A DNA stretch of 64,000 nt from Verrucomicrobiaceae bacterium. GTDB taxonomy: Bacteria; Verrucomicrobiota; Verrucomicrobiia; Verrucomicrobiales; Verrucomicrobiaceae. Within the stretch, counting starts at the first letter, position 1. The number at the start of each line of letters is the position of its first letter. The position numbers were made by a program, and so were the translations under genes. The notes beneath the pieces were generated by a model. The model saw nothing but the letters and a program-made list of their open reading frames with translations, did no database searches and was not told the DNA's origin. The stretch lies in the NCBI GenBank assembly GCA_027490195.1, contig JAIXYN010000059.1, positions 1-64,000 of the forward strand, given 5' to 3'. Positions 55,282-63,935 of the stretch are shown piece by piece.

Positions 55282-56550
55282 ATGCCACCCGACACCGCAG
55301 TCTCACCTCAACAGCATCACCCGCAGGTCGTGCGGCGGAATTTCATCTGCCACTGCCTGGAGGGCGGGTTGTACATGGGCGGAGTGGCGTTTCTCCAGCC
55401 GGAGACTGTGATGCCCAAAATGGTGGAGCAACTGGGCGGACGCTCCGCGATTATCGCGATCATGCCAGCGATCTTGCCGGCGGCGTTTGCGATGGCGGGG
55501 CTGTTTGTGTCACCGCTGGTGGAACGGCTCACGAAGTTCAAGCTGTGGGTGATGAGCTTTGGGCTGCTGCAACGCCTGCCCTACCTCATCACGGGACTGG
55601 TGCTATGGTTCTGGCAGGATGCCGGACCGTGGCTGCTGCCCGTGGTGGTGCTGACGCCGGTGGTCTCCGGTCTCATTGGCGGCGTGGGGGTGGTGGCCTG
55701 GATGGAAATGGTGACGCGCATGGTGCCGGAGCGTGTCCGCGCCGCAGGCTGGGCGGCGCGCTACATCACGCAGGCGTGTATTGGCATGGTGGCTGGTGCG
55801 GTAATCCATCAGGTGCTGACTCATTCTCCAGGGCAGCGTGGCTACGCGGTGCTGCACCTGATCACGTTTGGCTTTTTGTTTTTGTCCTGGGTTTCGCAGT
55901 CGTTCATGCGCGAACTACCAGCGGCACATCATTACCATCCGCAATCCGGCAACTACTGGACCTACCTGCGCAGTCTGCCGAGACTGCTGGGCAAACATCC
56001 ACAGCTACTCAAGATGATCGCTGCACGTTTCACCGGTATGGGTTATTTGATGGTGGTTTCATTTCTCACTCTGCATGCGCTGCACACCACGGGCAGACCG
56101 GAGGCGGATGAGGGCAGTTTCGTGTCGTTCCAGAACATCGGCACCATTCTTGGTAGCCTGCTCGCGGGCTGGTTGGGCTATCACAAAGGAGGCAGGGTAC
56201 TGCTGATTCTCTCGCGCCTCATCTGTATTGTCATGTGCATCTGGGCCAGCTTGACGCATTCATTTGGCGGCTTCACCGCCGCTTACTTCATCCTGGGATT
56301 CGGACTGTTCCTTGATCGAGTAGGAGATCTGACTCTCACAGCAGAACTCTGCCCGCCGGAGCGCCGTTCCACGCTTCAGGCCATTCTTGGCTTCTGCAAT
56401 GTGTGGTCGCTGATGCTCGCCACGAGCCTGGGCGGAGTGATTTACTCGCTCAGTGGTTCGTTTTACCTCGTCGCCTGCCTCGCGGCGGTGATGTCGGTCC
56501 TTTCCATCTTGATACTGTGTGGCATTCCCGAGCCGCGTGGACAGCGCTGA
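55282..56550 (+). CDS. MFS transporter
   Basis: The 422-aa protein has about 12 hydrophobic segments in two halves, with a long charged middle loop (about residues 210-240, ELPAAHHYHPQSGNYWTYLRSLP), as in major facilitator transporters. The first half includes ILPAAFAMAGLFVSPLVERLTKFK, where a basic loop sits between helices 2 and 3 as expected. The substrate cannot be read from sequence; no solute-specific neighbour is present. It has no detectable operon partner, since ferritin is divergent and clpS convergent. Confidence 0.82.
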   Translation: MPPDTAVSPQQHHPQVVRRNFICHCLEGGLYMGGVAFLQPETVMPKMVEQLGGRSAIIAIMPAILPAAFAMAGLFVSPLVERLTKFKLWVMSFGLLQRLPYLITGLVLWFWQDAGPWLLPVVVLTPVVSGLIGGVGVVAWMEMVTRMVPERVRAAGWAARYITQACIGMVAGAVIHQVLTHSPGQRGYAVLHLITFGFLFLSWVSQSFMRELPAAHHYHPQSGNYWTYLRSLPRLLGKHPQLLKMIAARFTGMGYLMVVSFLTLHALHTTGRPEADEGSFVSFQNIGTILGSLLAGWLGYHKGGRVLLILSRLICIVMCIWASLTHSFGGFTAAYFILGFGLFLDRVGDLTLTAELCPPERRSTLQAILGFCNVWSLMLATSLGGVIYSLSGSFYLVACLAAVMSVLSILILCGIPEPRGQR

Positions 56551-56559
56551 ATACAGCAG

Positions 56560-56943
56560 CTACTCCGAGCACTCGATCAAAGCTTTCATGGAGACTTGTC
56601 CTTGGGGAGTGTTCTCTTGCGGGTCAGGCCCGAATTCTTCAATCTGCTGCTGCCGCAGTTCCGCGAGCTCCTTGTGAACTGTCGCCACGATCACGCGCCC
56701 CTTTTCGTTCACTTCATCTGCCATGCGTTTGGCGAGCTCGCGCGAATGCCCCAAGATGGCGTGCAGCATTTCAATCACGTATTCAAACGTGTGGAAATCA
56801 TCATCCAGCAGGATGACATGCCAAGGGGGCTCCAGCGCGGGCGGAGCTGTGAGCGGTTGCACACGCGGCTGGTGAGGAGCTACGCGGGGCTGGCGAGGTC
56901 TCACCGGAGCGGTGGCGCAGCGGATGTCAGCAGGAGGAATCAT
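56560..56943 (-). CDS. clpS: ATP-dependent Clp protease adaptor ClpS
   Basis: ClpS delivers N-degron substrates to ClpAP/ClpCP. I start at ATG 56943 (127 aa); the frame remains open further upstream but lacks family character. The fold core is WHVILLDDDFHTFEYVIEML, then LGHSRELAKRMADEVNEKGRVIV and THKELAELRQQQIEEFG-type ending. The DDD-x-H/N-x-x-x-x-YV binding-pocket motif is present, with His replacing the usual Asn. The N-terminal 40 residues are a Pro-rich flexible arm. No clpA is adjacent. Confidence 0.9.
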   Translation of the reverse strand: MIPPADIRCATAPVRPRQPRVAPHQPRVQPLTAPPALEPPWHVILLDDDFHTFEYVIEMLHAILGHSRELAKRMADEVNEKGRVIVATVHKELAELRQQQIEEFGPDPQENTPQGQVSMKALIECSE

Positions 56944-57084
56944 GGTACAAACTATGCCATAGCCCAGCCTTCTCTCAAGCTCCCGCAACACGACGCGCCT
57001 GCGGCTGCGATTTAGTCCGCCGGATTTGCGCTTGAGGCGGTGATTGCTTGCGGGAGGGCACGAGGGCGTGGCAGAGTTTGAACC

Positions 57085-57342
57085 ATGAATCCTTCCATCT
57101 GCCGCACCCTCAGCACGATCTGCTTCCAGGCGGGCATGCTCTCTGTCGTTCTCTCCATCTGGAGCTGGTGGTTTTTTAATGGTAACACCCCCGAGCAGGC
57201 GGCACATGCCGAGCGCCTGGGCATTTTCATCGGACTGTGGGCTCCCACGCTGCTGATCCTCTCCAATCGTTTCGACCGCTATGCGGACAAAGCCAAGGAC
57301 CTCCCCGGCTTGAACAGTGGCGAAACAACTGACGAAGTCTGA
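57085..57342 (+). CDS. Small two-helix membrane protein
   Basis: The 85-aa protein has a hydrophobic segment at about 18-32 (MLSVVLSIWSWWFF) and a second at about 45-60 (LGIFIGLWAPTLLIL), separated by a short polar loop with TPEQAAHAER, and a charged C-terminus. This is the layout of small conserved inner-membrane proteins. I know no named family. It is convergent with the gene at 57349-57894 with only a six-base gap. Confidence 0.6.
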   Translation: MNPSICRTLSTICFQAGMLSVVLSIWSWWFFNGNTPEQAAHAERLGIFIGLWAPTLLILSNRFDRYADKAKDLPGLNSGETTDEV

Positions 57343-57348
57343 CTGTGT

Positions 57349-57894
57349 TTACATTGGCTCGCGGCCGGTTGATTCGATAAACTGCTGGCGCAGTCCATTG
57401 TAAGCCTGCTGCCATTCATCCACGACGCGCTGCAGCTCCATTACCTGCTTTTCAAGCGTGGCGATGCGCGACTGCTGCATGACATCTCCCATGCCGCTCT
57501 TTTCATCAGGGCGCCCGGTGCCGATCAAGGTAGTGGCGGCGCTTCGAATATGTTGCGGGCTTGCCTGAAACCACGACAGATCCGCCAGACGCGACTCCGT
57601 GTTGTCGAGGCAGTTGATGATGGTCACATTCTCATCGATCTCGCCGGTGGCCATGAACTCCTGGATGGTCGCCACGTTCGTCGGGCCGTAGAGATAATTG
57701 TCCGGCATCTGCACGAGCAGGTCCATCTGCAGTTCCTCGATCATGGGCGCACGCTGCCAGCTCATACGGTTGTCGTTGGAGATCTTGTCGAGCGGGGATA
57801 TCTTGGCGTCAGCCGCCCATCCACGCAGAGTTTCGAGATCTTTGGCTTCATAAACTTCCTTGTCCGAGGCTTTGAGCAGATACCAAGTGTGCAT
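57349..57894 (-). CDS. Tandem GYF_2-like domain protein with coiled-coil tail
   Basis: The 181-aa protein starts with WYLLKASDKEVYEAKDLETL and continues with a second similar unit around MPDNYLYGPTNVATIQEFM, both patterned like GYF_2 domains (an aromatic strand, then Y-G-P). A linker of about 45 residues leads to a coiled coil at about 140-175 (QSRIATLEKQVMELQRVVDEW). GYF_2 modules bind proline-rich peptides or act as membrane-system scaffolds in bacteria. The partner is unknown. There is no signal peptide or membrane segment, so it is probably cytoplasmic. It diverges from the cupredoxin gene. Confidence 0.65.
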   Translation of the reverse strand: MHTWYLLKASDKEVYEAKDLETLRGWAADAKISPLDKISNDNRMSWQRAPMIEELQMDLLVQMPDNYLYGPTNVATIQEFMATGEIDENVTIINCLDNTESRLADLSWFQASPQHIRSAATTLIGTGRPDEKSGMGDVMQQSRIATLEKQVMELQRVVDEWQQAYNGLRQQFIESTGREPM

Positions 57895-58018
57895 GGGGAG
57901 AGATAACCAAATTCCGAGGCCTGCGCCAAGCCCAAAGTGCGGAGGAAATAAAACTCAGGGCATTGACGCTACCTTTTCGCAAGGCAACCTCCAACGCCTT
58001 CGTTTAAACGCGCTCCCT

Positions 58019-59578
58019 ATGACCCGCCTGCTTTTCGCCATTCTTTTCGCCGCCGCCACTGTCCGGGCCGTCGAGCCCGCCGTCTTTTCGATCAAGACGA
58101 TGACTGCGCAGATGAAATATGACACTGCCGAACTGCTGGTGCAGCCGGGGCAGGCGGTGAAGATCACCTTTGAAAATGGGGATGATCTGCCGCACAACCT
58201 GGTCTTCTGCCAGCCGGGCACGGACACCGCCGCCATGGCGATGAAGCAGATGGAAAAGCCTGAGGATGCCCTGAAACGCAACTGGCTGCCCTACGACAAG
58301 CGCATCTGGGCGCATTCCAAGATGCTCAATCCGCATGAAAAGGAAGTGCTCAGTTTCTCTGCGCCCGAGAAGGCAGGCAGCTACCCGTATGTCTGCACCT
58401 TCCCTGGCCATGCGCTCACCATGCGGGGTGTGCTGAAAGTGGCGCCGGTGGGAGACACGCTGCATGACCTGCAGTTCGCGCTCTACCTTGGCAACTGGAA
58501 GCTGCTTCCGGATTTCTCCAAGCTGAAGCCCCACCGTGAAGGTAAAATCGAGGACAATCTGCTTCAGGTGAAACTGGACGACTACAAGAATGAGTTCGGC
58601 GTGGTCTTTACTGGCAAGCTCATCGCCCCCAAGAAAGGCTCGTATCGCTTTTATCTCTCCAGTGATGATGGCTCGCGAATCCTGATCGACGGGAAGGAAG
58701 TCCTTGCTTACGACGGCATCCATCCTTCGGGCGACATCAAGGAGGCAGGCATCACGCTCGAAAAGGGCGACCATGTGTTTCGTCTCGAATATTTCCAAGG
58801 CGGTGGGCAAATCGAACTCTATGCGGCATGGAAAGGTGCGGACACTCAGATCACGCCGTTGTCCAAATGGCTGCACCCGAAATGGCAGGGCGGCACTAAG
58901 AAGCAGAAGGAGTTCGATCCCATCCCGCTGGTGGTGAAGGACGAGGCGGTGATCTATCGCAATTTCATTCAAGGCGCGGGCAATCGCGGCATTGGTGTCG
59001 GTTATCCCGGAGGCGTGAACATCGCGTGGAGCGCCGAGAGCATGAATCTGGCGCTGATCTGGCGCGGTGCCTTCATGGATGCCTCCAGGCATTGGAACTC
59101 TCGCGGCGGCGGCCACGAAAAGCCGCTGGGGTATGATATGCTGATGCCCACTGGAGAGGTCACACCGGCATTCTTTGTGACGGAAAAACCCGATGCGCAA
59201 TGGCCAAAGTGGGACAAGGCCAAACGCTACGAAGGCTATCACTGGCTGGGCTATTCGCTGGACGCCAAGCGCCATCCCACCTTCCGCTACACATGGCAGG
59301 GAGCCGAGATTGAAGAGTCTTTCGCCATCGAAGGCAACGGCAACAAGCCTGATGGAAACGCGAAGCTGATCCGCACAGTCAAGGTAGCCGGCAAAGTGCC
59401 AGCCAACGCTTGGTATCGAATCGGCAGCGGTGCATTTGTGAGCAAAGACGGCAGCTTTTTCAGCCAAGGGCCGGTCCCCTACCGCATCTCCATCAGCGAA
59501 GCCCAACTCGCCGGCCAGAATCTCGTTGTTCCTGTGAAGCGGGGCACGATGACCGTCACTTACCAGTGGGCTCAGTAA
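58019..59578 (+). CDS. Secreted cupredoxin-PA14 protein
   Basis: I start at ATG 58019, which gives the signal peptide MTRLLFAILFAAATVRA and a 519-aa protein; the frame is open upstream but unlikely. Residues 20-140 form an azurin/plastocyanin-like cupredoxin with H59, C126, H131 and M135. The spacing C-x4-H-x3-M equals that of azurin, so a type 1 blue copper site is expected. A PA14 domain follows (about 190-285: YRFYLSSDDGSRILIDG), probably binding carbohydrate, then a beta-rich C-terminal region of unknown type. With the propeller gene 20 bases downstream it may form an extracellular electron-transfer pair. Confidence 0.88.
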   Translation: MTRLLFAILFAAATVRAVEPAVFSIKTMTAQMKYDTAELLVQPGQAVKITFENGDDLPHNLVFCQPGTDTAAMAMKQMEKPEDALKRNWLPYDKRIWAHSKMLNPHEKEVLSFSAPEKAGSYPYVCTFPGHALTMRGVLKVAPVGDTLHDLQFALYLGNWKLLPDFSKLKPHREGKIEDNLLQVKLDDYKNEFGVVFTGKLIAPKKGSYRFYLSSDDGSRILIDGKEVLAYDGIHPSGDIKEAGITLEKGDHVFRLEYFQGGGQIELYAAWKGADTQITPLSKWLHPKWQGGTKKQKEFDPIPLVVKDEAVIYRNFIQGAGNRGIGVGYPGGVNIAWSAESMNLALIWRGAFMDASRHWNSRGGGHEKPLGYDMLMPTGEVTPAFFVTEKPDAQWPKWDKAKRYEGYHWLGYSLDAKRHPTFRYTWQGAEIEESFAIEGNGNKPDGNAKLIRTVKVAGKVPANAWYRIGSGAFVSKDGSFFSQGPVPYRISISEAQLAGQNLVVPVKRGTMTVTYQWAQ

Positions 59579-59597
59579 TTTTTCGCCAAGCATTGTC

Positions 59598-61106
59598 ATG
59601 AAACGCTTTTTCATTTTCTCCCTTCTCTGCTCACCACTGTTCGCCGCTGATCCGGTCGAAGCTGATTTCTACAAGATCACCACCTTTGAAACACCGAAGG
59701 AAACCGCGTTGGAGGTTGGCTCCATCGACTTGATGCCTGACGGCAAGCTCGCCCTCGGCACCCGCCGTGGGGAGATATGGGTCGTCAGTGGCGCTGGCAG
59801 CAGCGATGCCTCAAACGTCAGCTACAAGCTCTTTGCCTCCGGCCTGCATGAGGTGCTCGGAATTGCCTACAATCCGAAGGACAAGAACCTCTACGCGACT
59901 ACGCGCTACGAGATCACCCGCCTCATAGACACGGATCATGATGGCCGTGCCGATGTCTTTGAAAATGTGAACGACAGCTGGGGCGTCTCCGGTGATTACC
60001 ACGAGTACGCCATCGGCAGCCGTTTTGACAAAGCGGGGGACCTTTGGGTGACGCTGTGCCTGACTGGTTCCTTCGGCAGTGCGGTGCCGTTTCGCGGCTG
60101 GGCACTCCGCATCAAACCTGACGGCACCATGGTGCCCACCTGCTCCGGCATCCGCAGCCCTGGCGGCATTGGTTTCGATGCGGATGGCGAAGTTTATTAC
60201 TGTGACAACCAAGGCCCGTGGCATGGCTCATGCACGCTCCAGCATCTAGTTCCTGGCAGCTTTCAAGGACATCCCGGCGGCAACATCTGGTATGATCTCG
60301 CTCCGAACATGGGACCGCGTCCGACCGACCCCATCCCAGAGGCCTTTCAAGGCGAGCGCAGCCGCAAGGAAAACCGCCCCGATGGCGATCCTGACCGCAT
60401 GGTGATGGAACGCGAGCGCATCAAACAACTCCTGCCGCCGGCGGTTTATCTGGTGCACGGCAAGATCGGCAACTCTGCCAGCGCCATCATCTGTGATCTC
60501 AGCGCGGGCAAGTTTGGCCCCTTCAGCAAGCAGCTCTTTGTGGCGGATCAAAGCCACAGCAATCTGAGCCGCGTCTATCTGGAGACGGTGAACGGCATCA
60601 GGCAGGGGGTGGTCATTCCCTTCCGCAGCGGCTTCGCCAGCGGCATCATAGGCGGACGCATGGATCAAGAGGGCCGAGTCTTTGTCGGTGGCAGTGACCG
60701 TGGCTGGGGCGCAAGAGGCGGAAAACCCTTCTGTTTTGAGAAATGCGAATGGACCGGCAAGACGCCTTTTGAGGTGCATGAAATGCATGCGAAGCCGGAC
60801 GGCTTTGAGATCACCTTCACGCAGCCTGTAGATCCCGCTTCCGCAGGTGATTTGAAGAGTTACAGCATGCGTGAGTTCACCTATGCGTATCGCGAGCAGT
60901 ACGGCGGCGATGAGGTCTCAGAGATCCTGCCCAAGATCACCGCCGCAAGTGTCGCCGCAGATGGCAAATCCGTGCGCCTGACGATCTCACCCCTCACCAA
61001 AGGCCACATCCATGAGCTGCATCTGGATGGGGTGAAGAGCGCTGAGAAGCTTCCGCTGCTGCACAAGGTGGGCTATTACACGCTGAATGAGATTCCCTCG
61101 AAGTAG
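59598..61106 (+). CDS. Secreted PQQ-dependent sugar dehydrogenase-like beta-propeller
   Basis: The 502-aa protein has a signal peptide (MKRFFIFSLLCSPLFA) and a six-blade propeller pattern: SIDLMPDGKLALGTRRGEIW, YATTRYEITRLIDTDHDGRAD with a calcium-loop-like D-x-D-x-x-G-x-A-D, SPGGIGFDADGEVYYCDNQG and FVADQSHSNLSRVYLE. This is the soluble glucose dehydrogenase/sorbosone dehydrogenase fold, which uses PQQ. I cannot confirm each PQQ-binding residue. The last 110 residues form an extra beta domain. It probably works outside the membrane and may pass electrons to the adjacent cupredoxin. Confidence 0.82.
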   Translation: MKRFFIFSLLCSPLFAADPVEADFYKITTFETPKETALEVGSIDLMPDGKLALGTRRGEIWVVSGAGSSDASNVSYKLFASGLHEVLGIAYNPKDKNLYATTRYEITRLIDTDHDGRADVFENVNDSWGVSGDYHEYAIGSRFDKAGDLWVTLCLTGSFGSAVPFRGWALRIKPDGTMVPTCSGIRSPGGIGFDADGEVYYCDNQGPWHGSCTLQHLVPGSFQGHPGGNIWYDLAPNMGPRPTDPIPEAFQGERSRKENRPDGDPDRMVMERERIKQLLPPAVYLVHGKIGNSASAIICDLSAGKFGPFSKQLFVADQSHSNLSRVYLETVNGIRQGVVIPFRSGFASGIIGGRMDQEGRVFVGGSDRGWGARGGKPFCFEKCEWTGKTPFEVHEMHAKPDGFEITFTQPVDPASAGDLKSYSMREFTYAYREQYGGDEVSEILPKITAASVAADGKSVRLTISPLTKGHIHELHLDGVKSAEKLPLLHKVGYYTLNEIPSK

Positions 61107-61109
61107 AGA

Positions 61110-61128
61110 GGGATTGATTCCCCTTTTT
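61110..61128 (+). terminator. Weak terminator after the propeller gene
   Basis: GGGA and TCCC form a short stem with a 5-base loop just after the propeller stop, followed by five T. The stem is only four pairs, so this is tentative. It also touches the stop codon of the convergent minus-strand gene. Confidence 0.3.
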
Positions 61129-61703
61129 CATTTCATCGGTTTTGCCTTGGGCACATCCATCAGTTTCAGGGATGGCTCGGGCTCTTGCACCTGCATCTCC
61201 ATGGCCGCCGCTGGTTCAGCACGCCGCACTTCGACGATTGGAATGCTGCGGGTTTGCAGGGGCAGTTCTGCACGCATCACCTGTTCTCCAGCCATTGGCT
61301 GTGGGGCGGCGGCAGTCGGCAGGACTGCGCGACGCACCTCCAATTGCTCTTCGGCGGCTGCCACGACTATCGGTACTGTGTAATTTTTCACCGCTGCGGT
61401 GATCAGGGCTGCACGAGCTGGAGCTAGATCCATCGCCGTCTCTACAATTTTACGCACCTGTCCTGGCTCTGCATTCACGGCATCAATCGCTGCTGTCACG
61501 ATCTCACCGGCGCAGGCTTCGTGGATGATCAGCGCTTCTTCCAGGCGCATCACCATCTTGCCTGGCTCCGTGCGGATCGAATTAAACAACTCCCCGCAAA
61601 GCGTCTCGCAGGTGATCTGGGCGGGAGTTGATTTCACTGGCTGAGAAAGCCCTGGTGAAGTCACCAGAGCAAGCAGAGAGCAAAATACAGAGGTCAAACG
61701 CAT
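61128..61703 (-). CDS. Ala-rich secreted hypothetical protein
   Basis: I start at ATG 61703, giving the signal peptide MRLTSVFCSLLALVTSPGLS and a 191-aa protein. The mature N-terminal half is helical (CETLCGELFNSIRTEPGKMV, VRKIVETAMDLAPARAAL) with three cysteines, and the C-terminal half is Pro/Ala/Glu-rich and likely disordered. The helical part, with repeated short segments such as EPGKMVMRLEEAL and EPGQVRKIVETAM, looks like an internal duplication. No family is recognised and no function is proposed. A longer ATG at 61751 exists but would bury the signal sequence. Confidence 0.65.
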   Translation of the reverse strand: MRLTSVFCSLLALVTSPGLSQPVKSTPAQITCETLCGELFNSIRTEPGKMVMRLEEALIIHEACAGEIVTAAIDAVNAEPGQVRKIVETAMDLAPARAALITAAVKNYTVPIVVAAAEEQLEVRRAVLPTAAAPQPMAGEQVMRAELPLQTRSIPIVEVRRAEPAAAMEMQVQEPEPSLKLMDVPKAKPMK

Positions 61704-61768
61704 GGATTGAAGGAGCAGTATGAATGACGGATTCAAATGGGCTTCCTTCAAATCATCTTTTGTGGTTT

Positions 61769-62449
61769 TTAGTCTTTTTCTGGCGGTGGGTTCAGAATAT
61801 CTGCTCCAGCACCTCGATTTGCTCGAATGAACTGTTCGGGTGCGACGCGGTTCAAGGGGGTATCAGCATATCCCTGGCCAGGATTCACATAAGGACCGAG
61901 CCGAACTTCGAAATGCAAATGTGCCAAATAGGCACCTTCGGCCGTTCCCACCATGCCGATTTGGTGGCCGCGCTGTACATTCTGCCCGGCTTGCACCCGG
62001 ATCGACTCCAGATGCGCATACATGGTCTGGACAACAGGACCGAGTTCGTCTCCTTCCGGCAGGCGATGGGCGATCAGGATCATTTTGCCCCATCCTGGCC
62101 CAGGGCTACCGGCATACACCACGCGCCCGGCTCCTGCCGCGTAAACTGCATCGCCGAGATCGGAGTTTCCGCCGCCGATGCCGTTCAAATCGTCGCCGAG
62201 GTGCCGCGAGATGCGAAAAGGCCGCGCATTGTAGGTGAATGCGCCGTGCTCAGACCCCATAGGCATGTCAAACCGGGTAGCGAGAGGCAGGGTCGCAACT
62301 TCAAGAGGAGTCAGCCGCACGAAAGCCGGATCGAGCGGCGGGAATCCGAGGGAGGGCGAGGTCCCAAACCGCAGCCAGATCATGCGGATGACCACCGCCG
62401 TGAGGGCGAGGGTCAAAAGCACGCGCATGATCCGCACCAGTGTCTGCAT
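61769..62449 (-). CDS. M23 (LytM-type) metallopeptidase
   Basis: I start at ATG 62449 (226 aa) because a membrane helix follows directly (VLLTLALTAVVIRMIWL); ATG 62512 or 62575 would be alternative starts. The catalytic domain has the zinc motif H-x3-D in SRHLGDDLNG, a glycine-rich turn, the DAVYAAGAGRVVYAG strand pair and the HLH motif in AHLHFEVR. This is a peptidoglycan hydrolase fold of the M23 family, anchored to the inner membrane or released. It diverges from the DUF362 gene. Confidence 0.85.
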   Translation of the reverse strand: MQTLVRIMRVLLTLALTAVVIRMIWLRFGTSPSLGFPPLDPAFVRLTPLEVATLPLATRFDMPMGSEHGAFTYNARPFRISRHLGDDLNGIGGGNSDLGDAVYAAGAGRVVYAGSPGPGWGKMILIAHRLPEGDELGPVVQTMYAHLESIRVQAGQNVQRGHQIGMVGTAEGAYLAHLHFEVRLGPYVNPGQGYADTPLNRVAPEQFIRANRGAGADILNPPPEKD

Positions 62450-62516
62450 GAGGGAGATTCGATGGTTGCGGGAGCGTTGCAAAGGGAACGTGCCGCCCTT
62501 AAATAGCCGCATTCCT

Positions 62517-63935
62517 GTGAACACGCTCTCCCCTTCCTCGTTCGGCGCCCCCAAAGTCTCTGTCTTCAGCGGCAAAGCCAGCTATGACGATGCCGATGCG
62601 CTGCGGCAGCAGATTGAGGATGCGATCAATGCATTGGAACTTGCGGCAGACTTCATCACTCCTGGCGACCGCGTCGTCATCAAGCCGAACTGGGTCAAGG
62701 AGCACAATGCCAGCAAGCCGGAGGATGAAGGTGGCTGGCTCACCATCATCACTCATCCCGCAGTCGTGCGCGAAGTCGCCCGCTGGGCCGCGAAAAAGCT
62801 TCAAGGCCATGGTTCGGTGACGCTTTGTGATGCGCCGCAGAGTGATTCGTCCTTTGCCACGATCCGCCGACTGCACCGGCTGGATGATCTCATCACTGAT
62901 CTCACGAAGGAGTTTCCGGGGGTCGCGTTTCTGCTGTTCGACATGCGGTGTGAAGAGTGGACCATTGATGACGGGGTCACCATCGCCAAACGCGAACTGC
63001 CGAGTGATCCGTCTGGGTCTGTGGACATTCATCTGGATGCGGACAGCGAATTCCTTGGGCATCCCGGCCTAGGCAAGCTGTATGGAGCGTCGTTTGATTT
63101 CGCCACAACGAACAGGCAGCACACGGACCCTCATCATGAGTACCGAATCTGCCGCACGCCGATGAATGCGGATGTGCTGATCAATGTGCCAAAGCTCAAG
63201 ACGCACAAGAAAGTGGGGCTCACCGTGGCGCTGAAAAATCTGGTAGGCACCACGCCGCGCACCAACTGGCTGCCGCGCCATACGGAGGGCACGCCTGCGG
63301 AGGGTGGCGACCAGTTTGCTGAATCCACCGCCAAGCGCGCGCTCGAAGGCACGCTGATGCGCACCGCCAAAAAGATCCTCTTCGGGCGGTTTTTCCTCTC
63401 CAAGCTTTTCGTGCCACTGAAGAAGCTGGGGCGTGTCATCTTCGGAGACACCAAGGAAGTCGTGCGCTCTGGCAACTGGCACGGCAATAACACCGCGTGG
63501 CGCATGATCCTGGATCTGCACAAGTGCTTCTTCTATTTTGACGGACGCGGGGTGCGACGCGACAAACCGCTGCGCTACCTGACGATTGTCGATGGCATCA
63601 TTGGTGGCGATGGTGACGGCCCGATGTCATGCGATCCTGTGGCCAGTGGAGTCATCCTCGCGGGAACACATCCCGTGGCAGTGGATTGTGTCAGCGCGCA
63701 GCTCATGGGGCTTAATTGGAAAAAGACTCGGCTGCTTAATGACGCATTCGCCATTGAGCGACTGCCCATCACGGGCTTTGGGCCTGCGGATATCACCGTC
63801 GCATCCAACAAATCGGAATGGACTGGGCCGTTTGAGCAGATGAAGGAGTGTTTCGAGTTTCAATGCCACTTTGGCTGGGCCGGGCATCTGGAGAGTGATG
63901 AGCGACTGGCGAAGATGGGGAAGTCAGCGGTCTGA
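62517..63935 (+). CDS. DUF362 domain protein
   Basis: I start at GTG 62517 (472 aa); the frame is open further upstream but overlaps the M23 gene on the other strand. The core DUF362 pattern is visible as VVIKPNWVKEH, then INVPKLKTHKKVGLTVALKN and DGIIGGDGDGPMS, ending VAVDCVSAQLMG. Some DUF362 proteins carry iron-sulfur clusters, but I see no ferredoxin-type CxxCxxC set here. Its biochemical role is unknown. It is the last complete gene in the window and its stop overlaps the convergent partial toxin gene. Confidence 0.8.
   Translation: MNTLSPSSFGAPKVSVFSGKASYDDADALRQQIEDAINALELAADFITPGDRVVIKPNWVKEHNASKPEDEGGWLTIITHPAVVREVARWAAKKLQGHGSVTLCDAPQSDSSFATIRRLHRLDDLITDLTKEFPGVAFLLFDMRCEEWTIDDGVTIAKRELPSDPSGSVDIHLDADSEFLGHPGLGKLYGASFDFATTNRQHTDPHHEYRICRTPMNADVLINVPKLKTHKKVGLTVALKNLVGTTPRTNWLPRHTEGTPAEGGDQFAESTAKRALEGTLMRTAKKILFGRFFLSKLFVPLKKLGRVIFGDTKEVVRSGNWHGNNTAWRMILDLHKCFFYFDGRGVRRDKPLRYLTIVDGIIGGDGDGPMSCDPVASGVILAGTHPVAVDCVSAQLMGLNWKKTRLLNDAFAIERLPITGFGPADITVASNKSEWTGPFEQMKECFEFQCHFGWAGHLESDERLAKMGKSAV

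Noticed and set aside
58004-59614. 536-aa minus-strand ORF opposite the cupredoxin gene
   Set aside because: Antisense shadow; the plus-strand frame has a signal peptide, copper ligands and a PA14 domain.
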